NCBI GenBank assembly: GCA_964646615.1
Contig: CAZYEV010000049.1
Location: forward strand, 15,018-79,017
From: M3007 sp964646615
GTDB lineage: Bacteria > Bacteroidota > Bacteroidia > Chitinophagales > Saprospiraceae
DNA: 64,000 nucleotides
Direction: 5' to 3'
The position numbers were made by a program, and so were the translations under genes. A model generated the notes under the pieces. It was not told the origin of the DNA and made no database searches. It was given only the letters and a program-made list of their open reading frames with translations. Each line of letters opens with the position of its first letter. Within the stretch, counting starts at the first letter, position 1. This document shows, piece by piece, positions 36,373 through 46,141 of the stretch.

Positions 36373-37344
36373 ATGCTTATAGTTACCGGAGCCGCGGGTT
36401 TTATTGGCTCATGCATGGTGCGCCGACTCAACGACGCCGGCTACAGCGACGTGGTGGCTGTGGACGACTTCAGCCGCCCGGACAAAGAACGCAATCTGGC
36501 CGGCAAACACCTGCGCGAGCGCGTGCACCGCGACCGCTTTCTGGCCTGGCTCGATGCACATCGGTATGACGTGCAGGCCATCTACCACCTCGGGGCGCGT
36601 ACCGATACTACCGAAAAAGACACTGCCATCTTCGACGCGCTCAACCTGCACTATTCGCAGCAGCTGTGGCAACGCTGCGCCGAATACGACATCCCTTTCC
36701 TGTATGCCAGCAGTGCCGCCACCTATGGCGCCGGCGAACAAGGCTACTCCGACGATCACGAGCGCATCGCTCTTTTGCGCCCGCTTAATCCTTACGGCCA
36801 GAGTAAACAGGACTTCGACCTGTGGCTCTTGCAACAAGCCCCTGAGGCCGACATTCCGTGGGCGGGCTTCAAGTTCTTCAACGTCTATGGCCCCAACGAA
36901 TACCACAAGGGCCGCATGGCTTCGGTGGTCTTCCACACCGCGCGGCAAATCCGCGCTACCGGTGGCATGCGCCTTTTCCGTTCGCATCGGCCCGACTTCC
37001 GCGATGGCGAGCAAAGCCGCGACTTCATCTACGTCAAGGACGTGGTGGATGTGCTGCTGTTTTTCTTAGAAAAGCGCCCGCCCAGTGCCCTGTATAACCT
37101 GGGTACAGGTCAGGCGCGCACGTTCTTAGACCTGGCCACCAACACCTTCCACGCTATGGATGCCGAACCAAACATCACCTTCATAGATACGCCCGAAGAC
37201 ATCCGCGACACCTATCAATATTTTACGCAAGCCGACATGACGAAGCTGCGCCACCAGGCGGGCTACTCTGCCCCGTTTCATTCTCTAGAAGACGGCATTG
37301 AAGACTATGTGCGCGGTTATCTGCGCGACGACCGGATCTGGTAA
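36373..37344 (+). CDS. hldD: ADP-L-glycero-D-manno-heptose 6-epimerase
   Basis: A 323-residue extended SDR enzyme. The start IVTGAAGFIGSCMVRRL is the NAD(P)-binding GxxGxxG loop. FLYASSAATYGAGEQGY and PLNPYGQSKQDFD carry the catalytic Ser/Tyr/Lys region, and FKFFNVYGPNEYHKGRMASV is a diagnostic HldD block. It epimerises ADP-D-glycero-D-manno-heptose at C6 to give the L,D form used in the LPS inner core. ATG 36373 is chosen because it abuts the nucleotide-binding strand; a long upstream in-frame extension is non-coding-like. No other heptose gene is in the window. Confidence 0.93.
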   Translation: MLIVTGAAGFIGSCMVRRLNDAGYSDVVAVDDFSRPDKERNLAGKHLRERVHRDRFLAWLDAHRYDVQAIYHLGARTDTTEKDTAIFDALNLHYSQQLWQRCAEYDIPFLYASSAATYGAGEQGYSDDHERIALLRPLNPYGQSKQDFDLWLLQQAPEADIPWAGFKFFNVYGPNEYHKGRMASVVFHTARQIRATGGMRLFRSHRPDFRDGEQSRDFIYVKDVVDVLLFFLEKRPPSALYNLGTGQARTFLDLATNTFHAMDAEPNITFIDTPEDIRDTYQYFTQADMTKLRHQAGYSAPFHSLEDGIEDYVRGYLRDDRIW

Positions 37345-37385
37345 ACCGCCTGGCCCACCGAGGCGCACACCGCCAGGAAATACAC

Positions 37386-38831
37386 TTATTTACTCGGGTC
37401 CTTCCGGAAGCGATAGGAGTACAGGTCGGGTTCGCCTTCGTAGTAGCCGTCCAGCACAACGAGGTTGTAAGCATTTCGGATGCAGTCCACCACTTCAGCC
37501 ACGTTGGATACGCGGTTGCCGTTGACGCTGGTGATGATGTAGCCGGGCACCATGTTGGTGTCGTGAATGATGCTGCCCTTGCGGACGCTCACCACCATGG
37601 CGCCCTTGATGCGCATGCGCTGTTTCTCTTCGGGGGTCAGCTCGCGCAGTTCGAAGCCCAGGTCTTTGCTAAATTCCAGCCCTGTGGCACGCGGAATGGA
37701 GGCGGTGGAGTTGTTGCGGTCTTTGAGCACAGCGTCGGCGCGGCGTCGGATGCCGTGGCGCCAGTATTCAATGGCGACGCGCTCGCCCGGGCGCATGCGC
37801 CCGATGTACTCCTGCAGTTCAGGCGTTCGGCGCATGGCGATGTTGTTGATGCTCAGGATAACATCGCCGGCCTGCAGCCCGGCATCGGCGGCGGCGCCGT
37901 TGGCGTTGACGCGCGTGATACGCACACCGTCGGCATTGGGCAGACCTAAATCGCGTGCGATTTCGCTGTTCAAATCTTCAATACTGATGCCCAGGAAGGC
38001 GCGATGCACTTCGCCAAACTCGCGCAGGTCGCGCACGACCTTTTGCACCAGATTGGACGGCACGGCGAAGGAATAGCCCTCGTAGCTGCCCGACTCTGTA
38101 ACGATAGCGGTATTGATGCCGATGAGTTCGCCAAAGGTGTTCACCAGCGCGCCACCGCTGTTGCCCGGATTGACGGCGGCATCGGTCTGGATGAACGACT
38201 CAATGCTGGTAGCGCCGCCCAGGATGTTGATGTTGCGCCCTTTGGCGCTGACGATGCCAGCCGTGACGGTGCTCTCCAGATTGAAGGGATTGCCCACGGC
38301 CAACACCCACTCGCCTACACGCACGGAGTCGCTGTTGCCAAAGACCAGAAAAGGCAGGTCTGAGGCATCAATCTTTAATAAGGCGATATCGGTAGAGGGG
38401 TCGGAGCCAACCAACTGGGCCGGAAAGACGCGCTTATCGGCCAGCGTAATCTTGATGTCGCGGCTATTTTCGATAACGTGGTGATTGGTAGCGATGTAGC
38501 CATCAGGCGAAAGGATAACCCCCGAGCCGGAGGAATTAGTCAGCGAACGCCCCCACAGGCCGCGCTCTACCTCAATGAGTGCCCGCACGTTGACCACCGC
38601 CGGCGTAGAGATTTCGGCGGCGGTGGTAAAGCTGGTCGGCGCCGCCGACAGCATCGAAGCATTCGAACGCGCGCTGAACAGTGTCTCGACCAGCCGGGTA
38701 TAGCGCGCTTCGCCCTCCGGGCTGCTGCCCCAAGCCGATGGCATGGCCTTTTGCTCGCCATAGTGATACAAAAACACCGCTGCCCACGCACTGAGCAAGC
38801 CGACAATTATCATTTGAACTACCGTACGCAT
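37386..38831 (-). CDS. HtrA/Deg-type periplasmic serine protease
   Basis: A 481-residue S1C protease with an N-terminal signal-anchor (VVQMIIVGLLSAWAAVFLYHY). The trypsin-like domain has the triad His118 (ATNHHVI), Asp148 (STDIALL) and Ser225 (NPGNSGGA). Two PDZ domains follow: the first around LGISIEDLN ... AGDVILSINNIAM, the second around MVVSVRKGSIIHDTN ... GYIITSVNGNRV. Such enzymes degrade misfolded envelope proteins. A TATATTTG promoter element lies 29 bases upstream. It is divergent from the SusC gene. Architecture is that of DegP/DegQ; which subtype is not decidable here. Confidence 0.95.
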   Translation of the reverse strand: MRTVVQMIIVGLLSAWAAVFLYHYGEQKAMPSAWGSSPEGEARYTRLVETLFSARSNASMLSAAPTSFTTAAEISTPAVVNVRALIEVERGLWGRSLTNSSGSGVILSPDGYIATNHHVIENSRDIKITLADKRVFPAQLVGSDPSTDIALLKIDASDLPFLVFGNSDSVRVGEWVLAVGNPFNLESTVTAGIVSAKGRNINILGGATSIESFIQTDAAVNPGNSGGALVNTFGELIGINTAIVTESGSYEGYSFAVPSNLVQKVVRDLREFGEVHRAFLGISIEDLNSEIARDLGLPNADGVRITRVNANGAAADAGLQAGDVILSINNIAMRRTPELQEYIGRMRPGERVAIEYWRHGIRRRADAVLKDRNNSTASIPRATGLEFSKDLGFELRELTPEEKQRMRIKGAMVVSVRKGSIIHDTNMVPGYIITSVNGNRVSNVAEVVDCIRNAYNLVVLDGYYEGEPDLYSYRFRKDPSK

Positions 38832-38860
38832 AGTGATTGAGATATCTTTCTTTTCGTTAA

Positions 38861-38868
38861 CAAATATA
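38861..38868 (-). promoter_or_regulatory. Bacteroidota -7 element TATATTTG for the HtrA gene
   Basis: Matches TAnnTTTG on the minus strand, 29 bases upstream of the ATG. Confidence 0.5.
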
Positions 38869-39096
38869 TGGCTGTAAAGGTCAACCGCGCCTTAACGCGC
38901 AGGCTTTCGGCCTTTGTATGTGTGCCGTCTGACGTAGGGAAATTGGCCCGTAGCAGGTAGATGCGTTTCTCAAGAAGCAAATTCAATGTTGGCTGGAAGT
39001 TAAAAAATCATGACTTTTGCAAGGCTATATGAGACCGTCTTATAAGGCTGGTGCAGCGTTTTCCTTTGCAATCATTCACCAAACAGGTTTTATCGT

Positions 39097-42093
39097 ATGA
39101 AGCAATTACTTACCCTCTTGTGCCTTCTTTTGGGCACAACGTCGCTGCTGTTGGCCCAGAGCTACACAGTGAGCGGCCAGGTTAAAGACGAGGCCGGCGA
39201 GCCATTGCCCGGCGTTACAATCGTCGTTAAGAACACCATCCGAGGAGCTTCCTCGGGCAACGACGGAAGGTTCAGCATTCAGGTGCCCGGGCCGGATGCC
39301 GTGCTGGTTTTCTCGTACACAGGTTACAACCAGCTGGAAGTTCCGGTGAATGCGCAGCGCGAGCTGGACGTTGTCATGGTCGAGAGCGGTTCGGCGCTGG
39401 GCGAGGTTGTGGTGGTAGGCTTCGGTACGGCCTATCGTCAGGACCTGACCGGCTCTATTGCCAAGCTGAATGCACGCGAGTTCGAGTTTCAGCCGGTGCA
39501 GACGTTTGAGAATGCCATTCAGGGGCGGGCTGCTGGCGTATTCATCAACTCGGGCAGCGGCAAGCTGGGCCAGGGGCTGAACATTCGCGTGCGCGGCATT
39601 TCGTCGGTGTCGGCAGGCAATCAGCCGCTGTTTGTCATTGACGGTATTCCGGTCATTTCAGAGCCGGTGGGTAGCGCTACGGAGCCTGATAACCCGCTGG
39701 CTACTATCGCTCCGGAAGACATTGAGTCTATTGAAATTTTGAAAGACGCCGCTGCCGCTGCCATTTACGGTGCGCGGGCGTCGAACGGCGTGGTGCTCGT
39801 TACCACCAAAAATGGTCGGGCCGGTCGTACGAAGGTTTCGTTCGGCCTCTACGGCGGCTGGTCAAGCCCTACGCGCAAGCGCGAATGGCTCAATGCTGCA
39901 GAATATCGCGAGCTGTTCACGTATGCCGCTCAAAATTCTGACTTTGGTGAGTTGGACGCCGCCGAAGAGTTCGCCGGCGAAACGGGCACTGACGATTGGA
40001 ACAGCAACTACGACACCGACTGGGCCAGCGAAGCCTTCCAGCCCGGCAGCGTGCGCAACGCTTCGCTGAGCATCACCGGCGGCGATGCGCGCACCACCTT
40101 CTTGGTCAGCGGCACCTGGAACGACCAGGTGGGTATCCTGCGCGGCAACGCCCTCGACCGCTTGACCGGGCGCATCAACCTGGAACACAAAGCCTCTAGC
40201 CGCCTGCGCTTTGGCACCAACCTGAGCCTCATCAAGAGCCTCAACCAGCGCGTACCCAGCGACAACGCCTTCTCTAACCCGCTGCAGCTCAACGCCCTAC
40301 CGCCCATCCAGCCCAAAATTGACCCGGCTACGGGCAAACTCAACCAGAACACGCTGTACTACAACAACCTGATTGACTTAGAGAACGGCTTCAACAACGC
40401 CACGACGTACCGCTCCATCAGCAACATTTACGGCCAGTGGGACATCACCGACCGCCTTTCGTTCCGCTCCGAATACGGCATTGACTGGCTCAACCTCCAG
40501 GAAGAGCAGTTTCTTGGCCGCCAGACGCTCGACGGAGCGCCGACGGGTCAGAGCTACAGCAACCAGGTCAACGTGTTGAACCAGAACGTCAACAACTTCT
40601 TCCAGTACGTCCAGAAGTTTGGGCAAAACTTCGACCTGAACGCTACCCTCGGTATGCAATACCAGAGCGGCAACTCGCGCTCGACCAGCAGCACCGGCCA
40701 AGGTCTGCCCAACGACCGCTTCACCAAAATCGCCTCGGCGGCCAAGATCGTGCAGGCGGCCTCCAACGAGTCTGCTTATGCCTTCACCTCCTATTTTGCT
40801 CGTGCCAATGTCAAGCTGTTCGACCGCTTCCTCATTGGCGTCAGCGGCCGCGTGGATGGCTCGTCGCGCTTTGGTAAGAACAATCGCTTTGGCTTCTTCC
40901 CTGCCGGCTCGCTGGGCTACATCCTGAGCAACGAGTCGTTCCTGCGCGACAACAAGACCGTCAGCTTCCTCAAACTGCGCGGCAGCTACGGCCGCACGGG
41001 TAACGCCGAAATCGGCAACTTCGCCTGGCGCTCGCTGTGGGGTGCCAGCTTCGTGGGCGACCTGTCGGGTATCGTGCCCACCAGCATCGGCGACGAAAAC
41101 CTGACGTGGGAAACCACCGACCAGCTCAATGTCGGCATTGATTTCGGCCTGTTCAACGACCGCATCTCGGCCAGCGTGGACTATTTCGACAAGCGCACTA
41201 AAGGCCTGTTGCTCAACCTGCCGCTGCCTGCTTCCAATGGCTTCACCAGCATCACGAAAAACATTGGCGACATGACCAATACGGGCTTCGAGTTCATGCT
41301 GACGACGCAAAACCTCGTGGGCAAATTCCGCTGGACAACCAACTTCAACCTCAGCACCTATCGCAACAAGGTTACCAACCTGAACGGCTCCACCATTGAC
41401 GGCGGCTCGCGCCAGCTGGGTCGTGTGTCAGAAGGCCAGCCCTTTGGCTACTTCTGGGGGCCTAAGTACGCCGGCGTCAACCCCGACAACGGAAACGCTC
41501 AGTACTTCGACACCGACGGCAACATCTTGGACCAGGACGACTTCTTAGCCTTGCCCGATGAAAAGCGCAACCAGATTGTGGGCAACCCGCACCCCGACTT
41601 CTTCGGTGGCATGAACAACCGCTTCAGCTACATGGGCTTCTCGCTGGATGTGCAACTGCAGTTCGTCTATGGCAACGACCTGTACAACATTGCCGGCTTC
41701 TTCCAGTCCGTCAATGGCGACTACTTCGACAACCAGTCGAAAGACCAGCTCAACTACTGGCGTCAGCCCGGGCAGATTACGAACATCCCCGAGCCGCGTC
41801 TGTACAGCGGCAACGGCGCCATCAAGTCGAGCCGCTGGGTACAAGACGGCTCCTACCTGCGCGTCCGCGCTCTCACGTTTGGCTATACCCTCCCGCGCAG
41901 CCTGACCTCGCGCGCCCGCATGGAAAACGTGTTCCTCTATCTGTCGGCTCAAAACCTGTTCACCTTCACCAAGTATGAAGGCTATGACCCGGAGGTAAAC
42001 GCTACCTATATCAGCGCCGTAAACATAGGCCACGACTTCTACACGCCCCCACAAGCACGCATCATCACCTTGGGCCTAAACGCCACGTTCTAA
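39097..42093 (+). CDS. SusC/RagA-family TonB-dependent outer-membrane transporter
   Basis: A 998-residue protein. Signal peptide LLTLLCLLLGTTSLLLAQ is followed by a carboxypeptidase-regulatory-like domain (YTVSGQVKDEAGEPLPGVTI), the SusC linker GEVVVVGFGTAYRQDLTGSI, then the plug (LNIRVRGISSVSAGNQPLFV, IESIEILKDAAAAAIYGARA) and a 22-strand barrel ending in ARIITLGLNATF. It forms, with its SusD partner 21 bases downstream, an outer-membrane uptake complex driven by TonB. The substrate cannot be predicted: no glycosidase, sulfatase or anti-sigma gene accompanies the pair, so it is not a classic polysaccharide utilisation locus. About 1000 residues is normal for the family. Confidence 0.96.
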   Translation: MKQLLTLLCLLLGTTSLLLAQSYTVSGQVKDEAGEPLPGVTIVVKNTIRGASSGNDGRFSIQVPGPDAVLVFSYTGYNQLEVPVNAQRELDVVMVESGSALGEVVVVGFGTAYRQDLTGSIAKLNAREFEFQPVQTFENAIQGRAAGVFINSGSGKLGQGLNIRVRGISSVSAGNQPLFVIDGIPVISEPVGSATEPDNPLATIAPEDIESIEILKDAAAAAIYGARASNGVVLVTTKNGRAGRTKVSFGLYGGWSSPTRKREWLNAAEYRELFTYAAQNSDFGELDAAEEFAGETGTDDWNSNYDTDWASEAFQPGSVRNASLSITGGDARTTFLVSGTWNDQVGILRGNALDRLTGRINLEHKASSRLRFGTNLSLIKSLNQRVPSDNAFSNPLQLNALPPIQPKIDPATGKLNQNTLYYNNLIDLENGFNNATTYRSISNIYGQWDITDRLSFRSEYGIDWLNLQEEQFLGRQTLDGAPTGQSYSNQVNVLNQNVNNFFQYVQKFGQNFDLNATLGMQYQSGNSRSTSSTGQGLPNDRFTKIASAAKIVQAASNESAYAFTSYFARANVKLFDRFLIGVSGRVDGSSRFGKNNRFGFFPAGSLGYILSNESFLRDNKTVSFLKLRGSYGRTGNAEIGNFAWRSLWGASFVGDLSGIVPTSIGDENLTWETTDQLNVGIDFGLFNDRISASVDYFDKRTKGLLLNLPLPASNGFTSITKNIGDMTNTGFEFMLTTQNLVGKFRWTTNFNLSTYRNKVTNLNGSTIDGGSRQLGRVSEGQPFGYFWGPKYAGVNPDNGNAQYFDTDGNILDQDDFLALPDEKRNQIVGNPHPDFFGGMNNRFSYMGFSLDVQLQFVYGNDLYNIAGFFQSVNGDYFDNQSKDQLNYWRQPGQITNIPEPRLYSGNGAIKSSRWVQDGSYLRVRALTFGYTLPRSLTSRARMENVFLYLSAQNLFTFTKYEGYDPEVNATYISAVNIGHDFYTPPQARIITLGLNATF

Positions 42094-42114
42094 ACATTTA
42101 AACAACCACTCGCT

Positions 42115-43497
42115 ATGAAAAGAATACTCATGCTCATAAGCGTCGCTGTGGCGCTCTCCTTTGCCGGCTGCATCAAGGAATTGGACATCCAACCTCTCGA
42201 TGCTATTGATGCCAGCATCGCTTTAGAAACCGCCGAAGACCTGGAGTCGGCCCTCGTAGGTGCGTACAGCATCATGCACGGCGGTGCTCTCTATGGCACA
42301 AACCTCAACCTGGTGTCCGAATTGCTCGGCTCGGCTGACTACTGCCAGTGGCGCGGCACTTTTCAGAGCTACCGGCAAATCATGAACAAAAACATGACCA
42401 TTGACAACGCCGAAGCCAGCCGCACCTGGATCGCCGCCTACCGCGCCATCAACGTGGCCAACAACGTGCTGGCCAACCTCAACAAGGTAAGCGACGCCGA
42501 TACGCGCGCTGCTTTAGAGGCCGAAGCCAAGTTCATCCGCGGCATTCTGCACTTTGAATTAGTACGCCTTTACGCCAAGCCCTGGAACGCACCTAACACC
42601 GGCCCGCAAAGCCGCCTTGGCGTGCCCATCATGCTCACGGCCACTGCCAATGAAGCGGCAGCCAGCGTCAAAGTGCGCCGCAATACCATCGAAGAAGTGT
42701 ATGCCCAGGTCATCAAGGACCTTCAGGATGCCGAGGCCGCTCTTCCCGAAACACGCCAGGGCAACAACCGCTTCCGCGCTACCACGTACACAGCCAAGGC
42801 CTTCCTCTCGCGAGTGTACCTGCAACAGCAGAACTACGCCCAGGCTCTGCAAAAGGCGCACGAAGTCATCGAAAGCGGCGAATACCGCCTCAATGCTTCA
42901 GTTACGAGCGCTTTCCGAAACAAGTTTACCAGCGAGACCATCTTCGAACTGTACATGAACGAGCAAAACAACGCCGGCACCGCCAACGACGGCCTGACCA
43001 CCTTCTACGCCAGCCTGCCCGGCATTGGCCGTTCCGATGTGCGCATCCTGGCTCCCTTTGCCAACCTGTACGAACCCGATGACGAGCGCCTGACCGAACT
43101 CATCTACATCGGCACCGGCCGTCGCCCTGGCTCGCGCCAAACCGGCAAATGGACGCAGTTCGAGCAGAACATCCCGGTCATCCGTCTGGCGGAAATGTAC
43201 CTCACACGAGCAGAGTGCAACTTCCGCCTCGGCTCTAATGTGGGTAATACACCCGCCGACGACGTCAACCTCATCCGACGCCGCGCCCGCACCTCCAGCC
43301 TGACCACCGTCACGCTGGACGACATCCTCAAAGAACGCAGCCTCGAACTGTGCTTTGAAGGCCTGCGCATCCACGACCTGAAACGCACTGAACGCAGTAC
43401 AGGTTCCTTCCCATTCGACCATCCCAAGCTGGTGTTTCCTATCCCTGAGCGCGAAATCCGCGCCAACAGCGAATTGATCCAAAACGAGGGCTACTGA
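42115..43497 (+). CDS. SusD/RagB-family substrate-binding lipoprotein
   Basis: A 460-residue lipoprotein: signal SVAVALSFAGC with Cys19, then the TPR-based SusD fold. Typical blocks are ALVGAYSIMHGG, AEAKFIRGILHFELVRLY and, at the C-terminus, IPVIRLAEMYLTRAECNFRLG, ILKERSLELCFEGLRIHDLKR and VFPIPEREIRAN. It caps the SusC channel and binds the nutrient on the cell surface. It is translated right after susC (21-base gap) and is followed by a strong terminator, so the operon has two genes only. Confidence 0.96.
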   Translation: MKRILMLISVAVALSFAGCIKELDIQPLDAIDASIALETAEDLESALVGAYSIMHGGALYGTNLNLVSELLGSADYCQWRGTFQSYRQIMNKNMTIDNAEASRTWIAAYRAINVANNVLANLNKVSDADTRAALEAEAKFIRGILHFELVRLYAKPWNAPNTGPQSRLGVPIMLTATANEAAASVKVRRNTIEEVYAQVIKDLQDAEAALPETRQGNNRFRATTYTAKAFLSRVYLQQQNYAQALQKAHEVIESGEYRLNASVTSAFRNKFTSETIFELYMNEQNNAGTANDGLTTFYASLPGIGRSDVRILAPFANLYEPDDERLTELIYIGTGRRPGSRQTGKWTQFEQNIPVIRLAEMYLTRAECNFRLGSNVGNTPADDVNLIRRRARTSSLTTVTLDDILKERSLELCFEGLRIHDLKRTERSTGSFPFDHPKLVFPIPEREIRANSELIQNEGY

Positions 43498-43522
43498 ACG
43501 TCGGCCTGAGCCGATAATACCG

Positions 43523-43562
43523 GCGGGGCAATGGCGCTATTGCGCTGTTGCCCCGCTTTTTT
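43523..43562 (+). terminator. Intrinsic terminator of the SusCD operon
   Basis: GCGGGGCAA (43523-43531) pairs perfectly with TTGCCCCGC (43548-43556), followed by six Ts. An inner GCGC pair can extend the fold. Confidence 0.85.
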
Positions 43563-43703
43563 CTACCTGAACAGCAATCGGAAAGGTCCTGGAGACCGCC
43601 AGAAAGAGCGGAGAAACCGGTACCAATGCCCATGAAGCCGTCGCCTTTTCTGCGAAATGCGAAAAACTTTTTACCCGACTTTTTCTTTTCCAAACCGCCG
43701 CCA

Positions 43704-43711
43704 TACCTTTG
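43704..43711 (+). promoter_or_regulatory. Bacteroidota -7 element TACCTTTG for rplY
   Basis: Lies 36 bases upstream of ATG 43748. Confidence 0.5.
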
Positions 43712-43747
43712 CGGGCCTTTTTTAGAAAAACAACGGTAGTTTTTGTC

Positions 43748-44317
43748 ATGGAAATTGTTGCAATAAAGGCTCAGCCTCGGGAAGCAGGCGGAAAAGAGGC
43801 GGCCAAGCGCCTGCGCCGCGAAGGTCTGGTGCCGGCAGTGATGTATCAAAGCGGTGGTGGCAACCCGATGCACTTCGCCATTTCGCCGGCGTCGTTGCGC
43901 CCCTTGGTGTACACATCCAAGTTCAAATTGGGCGAAATTGAGCTGGAAGGCGCCAAATATCGCTGCATCGTCAAGGACATCCAGTTCCACCCGGTAACGG
44001 AGCAAATCCTTCACATTGATTTCTTGCGGTTAGTGCCTGGAGTGCCGTTTAAAGCCTCTGTGCCGTTGCGATTTTCCGGTCAGGCCCCTGGCGTCAAGGC
44101 CGGTGGTAAGTTTATCGCAACCATGCGCAAAATCAACATCATGACCACGCCCGAGCACGTGGTGGACGAAGTGGTGGCCGATATCTCGGGTATGGAGTTG
44201 GGTTCGACCATTCGGGTGCGCGATATTCGACCCTCGGAGGGCGTTAGCATTATCAACAACGGCGCCATTCCGATTGCACTCATCGAAATCCCACGCGCTT
44301 TGCGCGGTGGCAAATAA
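43748..44317 (+). CDS. rplY: 50S ribosomal protein L25 (CTC form)
   Basis: A 189-residue long-form L25. The N-terminal 5S rRNA-binding domain has IVAIKAQPREAGGKEAAKRL, and VKDIQFHPVTEQILHIDFLR is the diagnostic strand pair. The C-terminal beta domain (SVPLRFSGQAPGVKAGGKF, GSTIRVRDIRPSEGVSI) makes it the CTC type. It binds 5S rRNA in the large subunit. ATG 43748 is the conserved start. The gene has its own promoter element and terminator, so it is monocistronic. The usual neighbours prs and pth are absent. Confidence 0.95.
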   Translation: MEIVAIKAQPREAGGKEAAKRLRREGLVPAVMYQSGGGNPMHFAISPASLRPLVYTSKFKLGEIELEGAKYRCIVKDIQFHPVTEQILHIDFLRLVPGVPFKASVPLRFSGQAPGVKAGGKFIATMRKINIMTTPEHVVDEVVADISGMELGSTIRVRDIRPSEGVSIINNGAIPIALIEIPRALRGGK

Positions 44318-44336
44318 GCCAAAATTTATTTACCCG

Positions 44337-44389
44337 ACGGCTAACGGCTGCCCGGATGAAATGGGCTGTCGTTAGCCGTTGTATTTTTT
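44337..44389 (+). terminator. Intrinsic terminator of rplY
   Basis: ACGGCTAACGGC (44337-44348) pairs with GTCGTTAGCCGT (44368-44379) at 12 positions with one wobble, then TGTATTTTTT. It ends ten bases before the next start codon. Confidence 0.85.
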
Positions 44390-44398
44390 GCTTTGCCT

Positions 44399-45619
44399 AT
44401 GGCCGACGCATCCGTCCTTTATGCCTGTCCTAATTTTACGGCCAATGCGGTGCGCTTCATTGACGTCATCAGCAACCAGCCCGATGTTCGGCTGGGGCTG
44501 ATTTCGCAAGAGCCTGCGAGCCTGTTGCCGCCACACATTCAGCAGCGTTTGGCCGCCTTTCGCCAGGTGTCCGATGTGTTTCACCCCGATACGCTTACCC
44601 GTGCAGCGCTGTCTTTGGAAAAAGAAATGGGCGGCACCGTGCAGCGCATCATGGGTGCCGTAGAGTCGCTCCAGATAACCATTGCCATCGTCCGCGAGCG
44701 CATGGGCATTCCGGGTATGTTGCCCAAAACGGTGCTTAACTTCCGCGACAAGCAGCGGATGAAGGACCTGTTCCGCCAGGCGGGCATCCCTTGCGCGCGT
44801 TCCAGCAAAGTAACCGACCGCCGGCAGGCGCACGAATTTGCCGAAGCCTGCGGCTACTCGGTTGTCGTCAAGCCGCCCGATGGCGCGGGTTCGCTGACTA
44901 CGTTCCGCGTAAGCACGCCTGCCGAATTGGATGCCACGCTAAGCCAAATGCCCAATGGCGAAATCCTCCTCGAAGAATTTGTTATCGGTCAGGAGCATGC
45001 CTTCGACACCTTTTCGCTGAATGGCCAGCCGCTCTATCATTCCATTGCCCAATACTACCCCAATCCGTTGGAGGTCATGCGCGAACCCTGGATCCAGTGG
45101 CAGGTCGTTACCCCGCGCGAGGTGGACGCCCCTCAGTACGACGACATCCGCGCCTTAGCCTTCCGCGCGCTCGAAGTGCTGGGTATGCAAACGGGTGTCA
45201 GCCACCTGGAGTGGTTTCGCCGGCCCGATGGCAGTATCGCCATCTCTGAAGTGGCGGCCCGACCGCCCGGGGCGCAGTTCATGACCCTGACCGGACGCGC
45301 TGCCAACTTCGATGCCGTACAGGCGTGGGCCCGATTGGTGATTTTCGGTGAGTTCACGCCACCCCAACGCCAGTACGCCGCCGGTGCCGCCTATCTGCGC
45401 GGCCAGGGAAGAGGGCGCGTGCAGGCCGTACACGGCTTAGACATCGTGGAGCGTGAAGTGGGACATTTGATTACCGATTTCAAAATCCCGCAAATCGGCC
45501 AGGAAGCCCACGGCCACTACGAGGGCGAAGGGTTCATCATCGTGCGCCACCCCGATACCGAAGTGGTGCGCCAGGCGCTGTCGCGCATCGTGTCTGTGGT
45601 GCGCGTGTACCTGGGCTAA
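44399..45619 (+). CDS. ATP-grasp domain ligase of unknown substrate
   Basis: A 406-residue protein. An N-terminal Rossmann-like preATP-grasp part (residues 1-100) leads to an ATP-grasp core: NFRDKQRMKDLFRQAGIPCA, GYSVVVKPPDGAGS, EILLEEFVIGQEHAFDTFS, and the metal-binding strand HLEWFRRPDGSIAISEVAARPPG. Such enzymes join a carboxylate to an amine or thiol through an acyl-phosphate; the substrate is not predictable. Start ATG 44399 is preferred to an in-frame TTG at 44393. It starts ten bases past the L25 terminator and is followed 14 bases later by a small protein gene, with which it likely forms an operon. Confidence 0.88.
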   Translation: MADASVLYACPNFTANAVRFIDVISNQPDVRLGLISQEPASLLPPHIQQRLAAFRQVSDVFHPDTLTRAALSLEKEMGGTVQRIMGAVESLQITIAIVRERMGIPGMLPKTVLNFRDKQRMKDLFRQAGIPCARSSKVTDRRQAHEFAEACGYSVVVKPPDGAGSLTTFRVSTPAELDATLSQMPNGEILLEEFVIGQEHAFDTFSLNGQPLYHSIAQYYPNPLEVMREPWIQWQVVTPREVDAPQYDDIRALAFRALEVLGMQTGVSHLEWFRRPDGSIAISEVAARPPGAQFMTLTGRAANFDAVQAWARLVIFGEFTPPQRQYAAGAAYLRGQGRGRVQAVHGLDIVEREVGHLITDFKIPQIGQEAHGHYEGEGFIIVRHPDTEVVRQALSRIVSVVRVYLG

Positions 45620-45633
45620 CGGTTCTCATCCGT

Positions 45634-46119
45634 ATGCTCACTCAGGAAGAACTGCTGACCAAGGTGCGCCCCCTGCTGGAGCGCGAAGGCCGCATCTATG
45701 AAAAAACAACCCGTGTCTTTGCGCGCCCGGCCCGCGAAGGTGAAACCGTCAACACGGTAACCGCTGATGGTCTCGAAACGATGAATGTCGCTGAGGCCGG
45801 CGACTGGTTGGTGCGCAATCAAACGGAGGCCGGAGAAGCCTACTTGCTTCCGGCAGAAAAGTTTGCTCAACGTTACCACTACCTTCGCCCGGCTGAAGAC
45901 GACTGGAGCGAATACCAGGCCACGGGCCGCATTCGCGCGCTCGAACTCACGCCCGAATGGCTTCAAGCCTGGCAATTGCCCACCGAGTTTACCTTCATCG
46001 CCGCCTGGGGCAGCCCCATGATAGCCCGCCAGGGCGACTTCTTAGCCTGCCCGGAAGACTTCTCCGAAGTGTATCGCATTGCCCGGGCCGAATTTGAGCA
46101 AACCTACAGACCCTGCTGA
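45634..46119 (+). CDS. PGDYG-like domain protein
   Basis: A 161-residue cytoplasmic protein. Blocks VAEAGDWLVRNQTEAGEAYLL, FAQRYHY, FTFIAAWGSPMIARQGDFL and VYRIARAEFEQTY look like the PGDYG type domain, a small fold found alone or with other enzymes. The function of this fold is unknown. The gene begins 14 bases after the ATP-grasp gene and is probably translationally linked to it, suggesting an accessory role. It is convergent with the glycosyltransferase gene (22-base gap). Confidence 0.65.
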   Translation: MLTQEELLTKVRPLLEREGRIYEKTTRVFARPAREGETVNTVTADGLETMNVAEAGDWLVRNQTEAGEAYLLPAEKFAQRYHYLRPAEDDWSEYQATGRIRALELTPEWLQAWQLPTEFTFIAAWGSPMIARQGDFLACPEDFSEVYRIARAEFEQTYRPC

Positions 46120-46141
46120 AAACACTGGATGGCGCCGTTTT

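Noticed and set aside
40378..41310. 310-residue frame antisense to the SusC gene
   Set aside because: Shadow frame; the SusC product is complete and conserved through this stretch.
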